Below, piece after piece: positions 32,353 to 40,990 of a DNA stretch of 64,000 nt. The position numbers and the translations under genes were made by a program. This stretch comes from Pseudomonadota bacterium (GTDB taxonomy: Bacteria > Pseudomonadota > Gammaproteobacteria > Burkholderiales > Rhodocyclaceae). The notes under the pieces were generated by a model, which worked only from the letters and a program-made list of their open reading frames with translations, did not search any database and was not told the DNA's origin. Position 1 is the stretch's first letter, and each line of letters begins with the position of its first letter. The DNA lies in NCBI GenBank assembly GCA_018262095.1, contig JAGTRW010000005.1:62001-126000 (forward strand). The letters are read 5' to 3'.

Positions 32353-33951
32353 CTAGCCAAGCCTTAGCTTGAGAAACAGCAGCACGAAGAGCGAAGTGAC
32401 CGAGGTCAGCAGCAGCGAGAAGACAAATGCGGTGCGGATCACCTGATTCTCTGCGCCGAGTTTGTCGATTGATGCGGCGGCATTTTGCAGCTTGGCCGGG
32501 GAGATCACGCTGGCGAGTCCGCCGCCGAAGGCCAGCCCGGCCATCAGCAGAATCATCCCGTAGCTATCCATGTTGAGATTCCTGGCGGTGGTCAGCGTGT
32601 ACTTGCCGAACATGGCCACCGTCGACGCCTCGCTGCCGGTGACAAAACCGCCGAAAAGCCCGATATACGCCACGACGGCGCCGTACGCGTCGGAGAAGTA
32701 CTGCGCCGAATAATCGGCGAGTACTTTGACCATGCTCGGAACGGCAAACGTCTTGGTCGCCATGCTGAAACCCGACATGTTCATGATCTCGCCGATGGCG
32801 AAGAAAATGGCTGCGGAAAAAACCGGGCGCGGTGCGCGCTTGCCCCAGACGCGCAGAGAGTCCTTGAGCTGCGCGCGGCTCGGACGGATGATCGGAATCG
32901 AGAAAATGACGCTGGCGAAGATCCAGGTATACGCTTGCCATAGCGCGCGGGTCTCAAGCGGCGCGCCGTTGGCGGTCAGGCCATTGATCGGCAGGCGAAG
33001 CTCCCGATAGAGATAATTGAAGGCGTCCTGCGGGACGTTGAGCGCAACGATCAGCACCACCAGAATCAACCACGGGCTCAGCGCCCGCCACAGCGGATAG
33101 CGCTTCTCGTACGCCAGTTCTTCGGCGCTGAGCAGGCTCTTGTCGATCAGCTTGCGGCCGCTGGCCTTGAGGTAGATGATCATCGCCAGGATCACTGCCA
33201 GGCCGCACAGAACGCCGGTGAGAACGACCAGATTGTCGTAGCGGTTGGTGACATAGGAGACGAGTCCGATCACGATGCCGCTGATCAGGCAGGGCAACCA
33301 GCCTTCCTTGAGCGCAGTCCACTTGCCGACAATCCAGAGCATGCTGACGCCGATCATGGTCGAGACGACCGGAAGGAACATGAAGAACACCCGGCCGGCG
33401 TCGGAAAGGGTGATTTCGTTCCCTCTGCCGAGAAAGCCGTTGGCCACATCGACAAATACCACGATCGGTGCGCCGAGAAGCGCGTAGGTGCATAGCGCGT
33501 CGTAACCGATCGCCGGCAGCGCAATCGCGACATACGTCGAATAGCCCATGGCGACGAGAATCGGCGGCAGCAGGGAAACCGGGGTTGCGCCAACGGCAAC
33601 CATCAGCGTCCCGAAGCCGATATTGATCATCATGATCTGGACGGCGCGGTTCTCTCGGGCAATGGTCTTGATGAAAATGATGATCCGCCTGAGGGCACCC
33701 GTTTTTTCCATATACGCCATCTGCAGCAGCGACATGGCGACGATCAATGAGACCGAGAACGACCTGATGATTCCCGCCGCGGTCGAACGAAGGATGACTT
33801 CAATGCTCGTCTCAAAGGCGAACAGCGCAATCAGCGAGATCGCGATCCAGCCGATGATTCCGCTGACATCGGCCGGCTTTTTCCACAGCATCAGCATCGC
33901 CAGAATGATGAAGATCGGCAGCAGGGTCAATAAAAGGGATACGAGCGACAT
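32353..33951 (-). CDS. L-lactate permease family transporter
   Basis: A 532-residue membrane protein of the LctP/GlcA family with about 12-14 hydrophobic segments. The conserved region VGATPVSLLPPILVAMG near residue 120 and FGGFVTGSEASTVAMFGKYT near residue 420 are family signatures. It may import lactate, glycolate or another small acid with protons. No regulon dyad is seen before it; the 154-bp gap to the pst operon holds its promoter region but nothing I can define. Its link to the surrounding redox genes is unclear. Confidence 0.85.
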   Translation of the reverse strand: MSLVSLLLTLLPIFIILAMLMLWKKPADVSGIIGWIAISLIALFAFETSIEVILRSTAAGIIRSFSVSLIVAMSLLQMAYMEKTGALRRIIIFIKTIARENRAVQIMMINIGFGTLMVAVGATPVSLLPPILVAMGYSTYVAIALPAIGYDALCTYALLGAPIVVFVDVANGFLGRGNEITLSDAGRVFFMFLPVVSTMIGVSMLWIVGKWTALKEGWLPCLISGIVIGLVSYVTNRYDNLVVLTGVLCGLAVILAMIIYLKASGRKLIDKSLLSAEELAYEKRYPLWRALSPWLILVVLIVALNVPQDAFNYLYRELRLPINGLTANGAPLETRALWQAYTWIFASVIFSIPIIRPSRAQLKDSLRVWGKRAPRPVFSAAIFFAIGEIMNMSGFSMATKTFAVPSMVKVLADYSAQYFSDAYGAVVAYIGLFGGFVTGSEASTVAMFGKYTLTTARNLNMDSYGMILLMAGLAFGGGLASVISPAKLQNAAASIDKLGAENQVIRTAFVFSLLLTSVTSLFVLLFLKLRLG

Positions 33952-34105
33952 GGGTCGAAATCTTCCTCTTGAATTATTGATAAAGGCGGGCCGCAGTGGT
34001 CAGTCGGATTCAATGTCCAAATACAGCAGCATTATGAGGCGAGTGCAGCGCAAGCCGGCGCATAATTTCGCTCGTCCGCCTGGTTTCAGAAAAGCACGAT
34101 TCGAG

Positions 34106-34876
34106 TCAAATCAGCTCGTCCATCACCGAAAAGAGAGCATCCCGGTCCTGGAAAACATCCTTGCTCAGCGCCTCGATTCGCTCGCCGTCGTGCAGCACAA
34201 ACAGCGACTCGGCGATGCGCCGCGCCTGACCCAGACTGTGCGAGACGACGAGCAGCGTATAGCGCGACTTGAGCTCAAGCAGCAAGTCCTCGATGCGCTG
34301 CGCTGCCTTGAAGTCGAGCGAGGCGGTCGGTTCGTCGAGCAGCAGGATTTGCGGCCTGAGGGCCAGCGTCCTGGCCAGACAGAGGCGCTGCTGCTGCCCG
34401 CCGGAGAGCGTCGACGCGGCTTGCGACAGGCGATCCTTGACCTCGTCCCATAAATGCACCTCGCGCAAGGCCTGCTCGGCACGCGCTTCGGCTTCATCTG
34501 CCGGCAGCGAAAGCGCCACCTTGAGCGGCATCTCGATATTGCGCAGGATCGACAGCGGCAGCACATTGGGCGACTGGAAGACCATGCCGACGCGCCGCCG
34601 CAAATTCTCGACGTTCGTTGTCGCGGCATAGGCATCGACCCATTGCTCGCCAAGCCGCAGCTCAACCTGGCCGCTGGTCGCGCATCCGGGCAGGCACTCG
34701 TTGAGCCGGTTGAGCGCACGCAACAGCGTCGTCTTGCCCGAACCCGAGCGGCCGACCAGGAAAGTCGGGCCGCCGCTGGCGATCTCCAGACTCAGATGGC
34801 GAATGACGTGCTTGCCGGCGAAGCTTACCGACAGCTTCTCGACGCGGATGGCCGCTTTCATTGATCGGTCTTTCAC
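34106..34876 (-). CDS. pstB: PstB-like phosphate ABC transporter ATP-binding protein
   Basis: An ABC ATPase of about 256 residues. Walker A GRSGSGKTT is near residue 43, the signature is LSGGQQQRLCLARTL and Walker B is ILLLDEPTASLD. I use the GTG at 34876, which overlaps the pstA stop by 4 bases (GTGA). An ATG at 34861 is equally possible. Phosphate specificity is inferred from the neighbouring binding protein. No phoU is present. Confidence 0.8.
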   Translation of the reverse strand: MKDRSMKAAIRVEKLSVSFAGKHVIRHLSLEIASGGPTFLVGRSGSGKTTLLRALNRLNECLPGCATSGQVELRLGEQWVDAYAATTNVENLRRRVGMVFQSPNVLPLSILRNIEMPLKVALSLPADEAEARAEQALREVHLWDEVKDRLSQAASTLSGGQQQRLCLARTLALRPQILLLDEPTASLDFKAAQRIEDLLLELKSRYTLLVVSHSLGQARRIAESLFVLHDGERIEALSKDVFQDRDALFSVMDELI

Positions 34877-35739
34877 TTGATTTCCAGACCCGCCTGCAGG
34901 CGGCGGGCGGCAAGCAGCAGCAGCCCGGTCAGGGCAAGCAGGACGAGCGCGGTGGCGAAAGCCTGCGCCAGTTCGGCCGGCGACTGATACTCGGCCGCCA
35001 GATAGTAGATGTGGAAGGGCAGCGCTTCGTACTTGGCGGTCAGGGAACCCGGCGTGCCGGCGTTGGCGACGACGCCGGTCATCAGGATTACCGCGGTATC
35101 CTCAGCGGCGCGGCCGATCGCCAGAATGACGCCGCTGAAAATTCCCGGCGCCGACGCCGGCAGCAGAATGCGCCGGATGAGCTGCCAGTGCGACAGGCCC
35201 AGGCTGGCGCCGGTCAGCCGCAAGGCGTCCGGCAAACTCTCGATGGCCAGGCGGGTGCTGCTGATCAGGTAGGGCAAGACGAGCAGCGTCAGGCAGAACG
35301 CCGAAAGCAGCAGGCAGGTATTGGCCTCTGGCGCGAAGCTTCGGCGCAGGAACAGGATCAGCGCAAAGCCGAACAGTCCCATCAGGATCGACGGGATTCC
35401 GGCGAGCAACTCGATACAGAACGAAAACGCGAGCTTGGTCCGCCCGCCGGCGTACTCGGCGAGAAAAATCCCGCTGGCGACGCCGAGCGGGACCGCCATC
35501 AGCGCGACTAGCGCGACCAGATAGAGCGTTCCCAGGCACGCCGGCCAGATGCCGTCGAACACCGGTGCGCCGTGCAGCAGCGCGGCCAGCGGCGGCGTAT
35601 CGCCGAACCAGAGCGCGACCTGCAGACTCGGCAAGCCGCGCCGCAGCAAAAATCCCGTGACCATCGCCAGCAACGCCGGAACCAGCAATGCCGAGAGCCA
35701 GGCGAAGGCGACCGACAACTTCTCCTGACGATCAGCCAT
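34873..35739 (-). CDS. pstA: PstA-like phosphate ABC transporter permease
   Basis: A permease of about 288 residues with six hydrophobic segments and the binding-protein-dependent loop motif around DALRLTGASLGLSHWQLIRR near residue 165. The ATG at 35739 overlaps the pstC end by a few bases; a GTG at 35751 is an alternative. It pairs with PstC to form the membrane channel. Confidence 0.82.
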   Translation of the reverse strand: MADRQEKLSVAFAWLSALLVPALLAMVTGFLLRRGLPSLQVALWFGDTPPLAALLHGAPVFDGIWPACLGTLYLVALVALMAVPLGVASGIFLAEYAGGRTKLAFSFCIELLAGIPSILMGLFGFALILFLRRSFAPEANTCLLLSAFCLTLLVLPYLISSTRLAIESLPDALRLTGASLGLSHWQLIRRILLPASAPGIFSGVILAIGRAAEDTAVILMTGVVANAGTPGSLTAKYEALPFHIYYLAAEYQSPAELAQAFATALVLLALTGLLLLAARRLQAGLEIK

Positions 35740-36568
35740 GTGCCGTGGCACCGGTGCGAATGCGGCGCAGGCCGAGATTGACCAGCACCGTGAGCAGGAA
35801 GAGGATCAGACCGCAGGCGAACAGCGAATTGTAGGCGGCACTCTGGCTGTCGGTGGCGACCACCAGCGCGATATGCGCGGTCAGCGTGCGCATCGGATCG
35901 AGCAGCGAGAGCGGCGGCTGCGGCGCGTTGCCGGCGAGCATCAGCGGCACCAGCGTATCGCCGAGCGCGCGCCCGAAACCCAGGATCGCCGCCATCACCA
36001 GGCCGCGCGACGACAGCGGCAGCGTCAGCTGCAGCATTTCCTGAACGCGGGTCAATCCGAGCGCCGCTGCCGTCAGCCTGATCTCGCTCTCAAGCCGCTG
36101 GAACTGGTTGTCGAGCAGCAGCACGATGGTCGGCAGCGCCAGCACGGCCAAGGTCAGCAGCGCCGCCAGCCAGCACAAACCCGATCCGGAGGAAGCGCCG
36201 CGAATCAGCGGCACCAGCGAAAAAGCGGCAACCAGTCCATAGACCACGGTCGGCACGCTGCTCATCAGACGGACCGCGACCAGCAGCGGTCGCGCCGCCC
36301 AGTCGGGGCCGAGTCCGTGCGCGAAACAGCAGACGCCGAGCGCCAGCGGATAAGCGACCAGCATCGACGAGACGGCCAGCGCCAACGAGGCGGCAATCAT
36401 CGGCAAGATCCCGAACTCGTTCTGCAGCGGCCGCCAGTGCCACGAAAACAAGGCGGCAAGCTGGTCGCCCTGAAACAGCGGCAAGGAAAAATAGACCAGA
36501 AAAGCGAGGATCGCCAGCACCGCCAGCGCCGAGACGGCGGCGGCGCAATAGAGCAAGCGCGCAGCCAT
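35732..36568 (-). CDS. pstC: PstC-like phosphate ABC transporter permease
   Basis: A 278-residue permease with six hydrophobic segments; the coupling loop is in RLTAAALGLTRVQEMLQLTLP near residue 170. The start at 36568 lies one base after the pstS stop, so the genes are transcribed together. Length and order (S, C, A, B) fit a complete Pst-type importer. Confidence 0.82.
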   Translation of the reverse strand: MAARLLYCAAAVSALAVLAILAFLVYFSLPLFQGDQLAALFSWHWRPLQNEFGILPMIAASLALAVSSMLVAYPLALGVCCFAHGLGPDWAARPLLVAVRLMSSVPTVVYGLVAAFSLVPLIRGASSGSGLCWLAALLTLAVLALPTIVLLLDNQFQRLESEIRLTAAALGLTRVQEMLQLTLPLSSRGLVMAAILGFGRALGDTLVPLMLAGNAPQPPLSLLDPMRTLTAHIALVVATDSQSAAYNSLFACGLILFLLTVLVNLGLRRIRTGATAHG

Positions 36569-36569
36569 T

Positions 36570-37412
36570 CTAGTGCAGCGGCAGATACCCAGCGGCGGCC
36601 GTCATCCGTATTCCCTCGGGCCCCATGATGTAGTTGATGAAGGCCGCGCAGAGGCCCTGCGGCGTCCCTTTGGTGTTCATGTAGAGCTTGCGGACGATGG
36701 GGTACTTGCCGGAACGCGCGTTCTCCTGCGTCGGCGCGACGCCGTCGAGCGTCGGCGCCTTGATCGTCTCGTCGAGGTGGCCGATCGAGACGTAACCGAT
36801 GGCGTCACTATCGTCGGCGACGGCCGACTTCATCGCGCCGTTGGAGGCAACGACATTGGCCGTTTCGACGATGGCGCCTTTCTTCAGCAGCTTCTCCCAG
36901 AACACCTCGCGCGTTCCGCTCGCCTCGTCGCGCGTGTACAGGTGAATCGCCGCATCGCGCCCGCCGACGCCCTTCCAGTTGCTGATCTTGCCGGCGAAAA
37001 TCTGCTGCACCTGCTCGGCAGTGAGGTTGGCGACCGAATTCTTCGGGCTGACCGCGACGGCGACGCCGTCGAGCGCGAAGGCAAACGATTTGAGCCCGTA
37101 CTTGGCGACTTCGTCGTCGCTCAACGGCCGGCCGGTGTTGCCGATGTCGACGAGTCCCTCGCCGACCTTCTGCACGCCGACTCCGGAACCGCCGGCGGCG
37201 ACGCTGATGCGGATTTCCGGGTTGGCCTGCATGATGCGTTTGGCGGCGTCCTTCATCACCGGGATGTGCGCCGTTCCGCCGGCGATATCGATCTTGCCTT
37301 TCTTGCCGGCGAAAGCGTCGAGCTCGCCAGCGGCAGCGGCGCCGGCGAGCAGCGCCGAACAGATCAGCGCCAGCGTCAGGCAGCGCGTTCCATGGGTGAT
37401 AAACCGTTTCAT
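36570..37412 (-). CDS. pstS: PstS-like phosphate-binding protein
   Basis: A 280-residue periplasmic binding protein with signal peptide MKRFITHGTRCLTLALICSA, cleaved after GAAAA. Motifs AAGGSGVGVQKVGEG and LYTRDEASGTREVFWE are typical of PstS. The ATG at 37412 is chosen; 8 residues upstream in the frame are poor. No Pho box is obvious. It is divergent from moaA, and I find no regulon -10 at the expected distance on this strand. Another oxyanion cannot be excluded by sequence. Confidence 0.82.
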   Translation of the reverse strand: MKRFITHGTRCLTLALICSALLAGAAAAGELDAFAGKKGKIDIAGGTAHIPVMKDAAKRIMQANPEIRISVAAGGSGVGVQKVGEGLVDIGNTGRPLSDDEVAKYGLKSFAFALDGVAVAVSPKNSVANLTAEQVQQIFAGKISNWKGVGGRDAAIHLYTRDEASGTREVFWEKLLKKGAIVETANVVASNGAMKSAVADDSDAIGYVSIGHLDETIKAPTLDGVAPTQENARSGKYPIVRKLYMNTKGTPQGLCAAFINYIMGPEGIRMTAAAGYLPLH

Positions 37413-37515
37413 CGCCTCGTCCTGTGAAATAAGCAAAGGCCGCCACTATACGTCAGCCCTTGGGCCATTGAGAAATGCAGCGCCCCCGGCGCGCCAAGCT
37501 GCCCGACCATCGCGC

Positions 37516-37590
37516 CTGTCTCGAAATGACACAGCAACTTGGCCGGATCGCCCGATCCCATTGCGCGCAGCGTTCGCGCCGTCAATACTG
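37516..37590 (+). promoter_or_regulatory. Shared-regulon promoter of the moaA-hyp operon
   Basis: Dyad CTGTCTCGAAATGACACAG (37516-37534), 26 bp, TTGCGC (37561-37566), 17 bp, AATACT within CAATACTG (37583-37590). I located this dyad by predicting its place from the -10 sequence, an internal test of the pattern. The leader to the ATG at 37649 is about 52 bases. Confidence 0.68.
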
Positions 37591-37648
37591 GGAGCACCAG
37601 ATACGAGGGCGGTCTGCAACGGCAGCTGCCCGACCACGGGATACCGAC

Positions 37649-38671
37649 ATGGATCAGCTTTCGCCTCTCGCTCAAATTGCCCGCCGGCCGGCGCTGACCG
37701 ACGGTTTTGGCCGCGCCATCACCTATCTGCGCGTGTCGCTGACCGATCGCTGCAATCTGCGCTGCTTCTACTGCATGGGCAAGGAAGTCAAGTTCCTGCC
37801 CAAGGCAGAGGTACTGAGCCATGAGGAAATGGATCGTCTGTGCGCGGCGTTCATCCGCCTCGGCGTGCGCAAGCTGCGCCTGACCGGCGGCGAGCCGCTG
37901 GTTCGTCACGGCGTGATGAGCCTGATCGAGCGGCTCGGCGCGCGCGTCGCCGCTGGCGAGCTTGACGAGCTGACGCTGACCACCAACGGCACGCTGCTCG
38001 CCAAGTACGCGCCGGCGCTGGCCGCCGCCGGCGTGCGCCGCGTCAATGTGTCGCTCGATACGCTCGACGCCGCGACCTTCAGCCAGATCACCCAGCGCCC
38101 GGGGCTCGCCGACGTGCTCGGCGGAATCGATGCGGCGCGCTCGGCCGGACTCGCGGTGCGCATCAACGCCGTCGCGCTGGCCGGAATCAACGACGCCGGG
38201 TTCGATTCGCTGATTCGCTGGTGCGGCGAGCACGGCTGCGATCTGGCGCTGATCGAGCGCATGCCGCTGGGCGGCATGCCGGCCGCGCACTACCTGTCGC
38301 TCGACGCGGTGCGCCGCGAGCTGGCGCAGCGCTGGACGCTGACGCCGGCCGACGGCGACGCGGGATCGGGCGGGCCCTGCCGTTACTGGAAGGTGCTTGA
38401 GACCGGTCGCCGGGTCGGCTTCATCACGCCTTTGAGTCACGGCTTTTGCAGCGACTGCAATCGCGTTCGCGTCACTTGTACCGGCGCGCTGGTGATGTGC
38501 ATGGCGCAGCCCGGCGACATCGACCTGCGCGCAGCGCTGCGCGGCGGCGCGACCGACGAAGGCCTCGAAGCGGCGATCATCGCCGCGATCAAGGACAAGC
38601 CGGTGGGGCACCAGTTCAATCTCGGCGAGGCTCCCGGAGCGAGCCAGCGGATGTGGCAACTCGGCGGCTGA
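37649..38671 (+). CDS. moaA: GTP 3',8-cyclase MoaA
   Basis: Radical SAM enzyme for the first step of molybdopterin synthesis. The 340-residue product has C35, C39 and C42 (CNLRCFYC) for the SAM cluster. A C-terminal CSDC-x13-C site holds the second [4Fe-4S] cluster, and the chain ends in Gly-Gly. TGGEPL is present. It heads the transcript with the hyp genes, which ties pterin cofactor synthesis to hydrogenase maturation. The ATG at 37649 fits the family start; the frame extends further upstream through the promoter. Confidence 0.95.
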   Translation: MDQLSPLAQIARRPALTDGFGRAITYLRVSLTDRCNLRCFYCMGKEVKFLPKAEVLSHEEMDRLCAAFIRLGVRKLRLTGGEPLVRHGVMSLIERLGARVAAGELDELTLTTNGTLLAKYAPALAAAGVRRVNVSLDTLDAATFSQITQRPGLADVLGGIDAARSAGLAVRINAVALAGINDAGFDSLIRWCGEHGCDLALIERMPLGGMPAAHYLSLDAVRRELAQRWTLTPADGDAGSGGPCRYWKVLETGRRVGFITPLSHGFCSDCNRVRVTCTGALVMCMAQPGDIDLRAALRGGATDEGLEAAIIAAIKDKPVGHQFNLGEAPGASQRMWQLGG

Positions 38672-38690
38672 AAATCGCCGATCAAACCGT

Positions 38691-38706
38691 GCAGCCGCGA
38701 GGCTGC
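38691..38706 (+). other. Small hairpin before hypB
   Basis: Stem GCAGCC-GCGA-GGCTGC directly before the hypB ribosome binding site (AAGGAAA). It has no U-run and is unlikely to terminate; it may affect hypB translation or mRNA processing. Confidence 0.35.
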
Positions 38707-38723
38707 CAACCAAGGAAACGACC

Positions 38724-39464
38724 ATGTGTGACAACTGCGGCTGCAACGTAACCGACGCCAATCGGCACCTGCTCGACGGCGACGGGACCCATACCATCGA
38801 AGTGCTCGAAAACCTGCTGCACGAGAACGACATCCAGGCCGATCACAATCGCGCCCATTTCGACGAGTACGGCGTGTTCGCCGTCAACCTCATGTCGGGC
38901 CCCGGCAGCGGCAAGACCAGTCTGCTCGAAGCGACCATCGACGCGCTGCCCGCGGGCTTGCGCGTCGCCGTCATCGAGGGCGATCTGGAAACCGAGAACG
39001 ACGCCGAACGCATCCGTCGCCACGGCGTCGCGGCCGTTCAGATCACCACCGGGATGGCCTGCCACCTCGACGCGCACATGGTTCATGACGCGCTGCACGA
39101 AATCGCGCTCGAAGGCATCGACATCCTGTTCATCGAGAACGTCGGCAATCTGGTCTGCCCGGCGAATTTCGACATCGGTCAGCACACCAACGTGCTGCTG
39201 CTGTCGGTCACCGAAGGCGACGACAAGCCGTCGAAGTATCCGGTGATGTTCCATGCCGCCGATTTGGCGCTGATCACCAAGACCGATCTGCTGCCGTATA
39301 TCGACGAGTTCAACGTGGCGCGCGCGCGCGCCAATATCCGCGCGCTGCGCGGCGATCTGCCGATCGTCGAAGTGTCGTCGAAAAACGGCAGTGGCCTGGC
39401 CGCGTGGCTGACGTGGCTGCAAGCCGGCGTCGCTGCGCGCCGGCGCGCCGGGCAGGGCGGCTAA
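38724..39464 (+). CDS. hypB: Hydrogenase nickel GTPase HypB
   Basis: A 246-residue GTPase that delivers nickel with HypA. It begins MCDNCGCN, the high-affinity nickel site CxxCGC. G1 is GPGSGKTS near residue 59, the metal site is in the TTGMACHLDAHM region near 108, and the guanine motif is TKTD near 190. It has no long histidine-rich region. Confidence 0.95.
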   Translation: MCDNCGCNVTDANRHLLDGDGTHTIEVLENLLHENDIQADHNRAHFDEYGVFAVNLMSGPGSGKTSLLEATIDALPAGLRVAVIEGDLETENDAERIRRHGVAAVQITTGMACHLDAHMVHDALHEIALEGIDILFIENVGNLVCPANFDIGQHTNVLLLSVTEGDDKPSKYPVMFHAADLALITKTDLLPYIDEFNVARARANIRALRGDLPIVEVSSKNGSGLAAWLTWLQAGVAARRRAGQGG

Positions 39465-39472
39465 GCAGCGCC

Positions 39473-40990
39473 ATGATCGCAGCGGTCGCCGCCTGCGTGC
39501 CGCCGAACGACTCGGCCGAAGCCCGGACGCGCCGGGTCATCGACCGCTGCGCCGGCTGCGGGCACTGTCGCGAGTTGATGGACGATTCGTCGTGCCGCTT
39601 CATGCCTGAGCTTTATCGCCTGGTCGACCGCGAAGCCGCCGACGGCGAGCCGATTTCGTCGCTCGCGATGAAGCGGCTGCTCGCGCTGTGCACCAACTGT
39701 GGAATCTGTCCGTGCGCGCCGGTGCATACCTGGATCAACGAGGCCAGGGACGGCTTCGTTGCGCGCGACGGGCTGCCGGCCGCGCTGCGCCTGATCGAGA
39801 ATGTCCGGCTCGTCGGACGGGTCGGCGGCGCCATGCCGCGCCTGGCCAATCTGCTGGTCGGCGACGGCGCGCTGGCGCGCGGCGTCAAGCGCGTGATCGG
39901 CATCCATCCGGCGCGCCGTTTGCCGCGTTTCCCGCGCGACGGTTTCTCGGCCTGGGCGCGGCAACGCGGCCTTTTTCGCGCGCCGCAGACGAGCGGTCGC
40001 AAGGTCGCCTATTTCGCCGGCTGCAGCGCGCGCTACTATTTTCCCGAGGTCGCCAAGGCGACCGTCGAGGTGTTGCAGAAAAATGGCGTCGCGGTCTATC
40101 TGCCCGAACAGAAATGCTGCGGCATGCCGACCCTGCTCGAGGGCGACCGCGCGTTCACTTTCGACCTGGCGCGCTTCAACGTCGCCGAGCTGGCGCGCTG
40201 CGTCGCGGCGGGTTTTGACATCGTTTGTTCGTGTCCGAGCTGCGGTCATCTGCTCAAGACGGTGCTGCGCGACGGCGCTCAATATTCGCCGGACTATCGC
40301 GCGCTGGTCGAGGCGATGGCCGACCAAGCGCACGGCGATATGGCCGAGGTCAGCGCCCGGCTGGCGCGCGACGACGCGGCGTTCACCGGCCGTGCCAACG
40401 GCCGTTCGGCGCATGGCCGCCAACCCTGGTTGCTCGGCATGGTGTCGTGGAAGGTGTTTAGCGACCAGGGCTACTTCGCGTCGATCGATGGCCTGCCGCG
40501 GCTGCGCGTCGCCAACCATTGTTACGACCTGGGCGAGTACCTGGCCGAGCTCGACGATGCCGGCGAGCTTTGCGCCGAGCTCGGGCCGGTGAGCGGCAAG
40601 ATGGCGTATTTCGCGCCTTGCCATCAGCGCCAGCAGGGAATCGGCCAGCCGTGGATGGGGCTGCTCGGCCGGGTGCCGCAGATCGATCTGCGACAGGTCG
40701 GCGACGATTTCGATTGCTGCGGCCAGGGCGGCATCATGGGCTTCAAGAAAGCGTTTCACGAGACCTCGCAAAGCATCGGCGCGCGCCTCGCTGACCAGCT
40801 TGCGGCCGCCGCTCCCGAGCGACTGCTCAGCGATTGCCTGAGCTGCCGGGTGCAGTTCGAGCAGATGCTGCCGTTTGAAGTCTTCCATCCGGTCGAGATC
40901 CTGCGCGAGTCGTACCGGAACTATCGGCATGATCGTTTGCCGCAATCCCTCGCCAGCGTTGCGCCGGGGCCGGCGGTGGCGGCTGCATGA
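39473..40990 (+). CDS. Two-CCG-domain (Fe-S) oxidoreductase within the hyp operon
   Basis: A 505-residue electron-transfer protein resembling GlpC/HdrB-type subunits. Two N-terminal Fe-S motifs (CAGCGHC near residue 27 and CTNCGICPC near residue 76) are followed by a CCG module (CCGMPTL and CSCPSC near residues 215 and 252) and a second one (CCGQGG near 413 and CLSCRVQ near 455). No membrane segments. It lies 8 bp after hypB and overlaps hypF by 4 bases, so it is built with the hydrogenase maturation proteins. A role in electron supply to maturation, or as an enzyme of the aldehyde pathway, is possible. This is not a standard hyp operon member. Confidence 0.82.
   Translation: MIAAVAACVPPNDSAEARTRRVIDRCAGCGHCRELMDDSSCRFMPELYRLVDREAADGEPISSLAMKRLLALCTNCGICPCAPVHTWINEARDGFVARDGLPAALRLIENVRLVGRVGGAMPRLANLLVGDGALARGVKRVIGIHPARRLPRFPRDGFSAWARQRGLFRAPQTSGRKVAYFAGCSARYYFPEVAKATVEVLQKNGVAVYLPEQKCCGMPTLLEGDRAFTFDLARFNVAELARCVAAGFDIVCSCPSCGHLLKTVLRDGAQYSPDYRALVEAMADQAHGDMAEVSARLARDDAAFTGRANGRSAHGRQPWLLGMVSWKVFSDQGYFASIDGLPRLRVANHCYDLGEYLAELDDAGELCAELGPVSGKMAYFAPCHQRQQGIGQPWMGLLGRVPQIDLRQVGDDFDCCGQGGIMGFKKAFHETSQSIGARLADQLAAAAPERLLSDCLSCRVQFEQMLPFEVFHPVEILRESYRNYRHDRLPQSLASVAPGPAVAAA

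Noticed and set aside
37443-37534. Regulon promoter for pstS from the dyad at 37516
   Set aside because: No -10-like sequence lies 47-50 bp from the dyad on the minus strand. A TATAGT is 65 bp away, outside the pattern.
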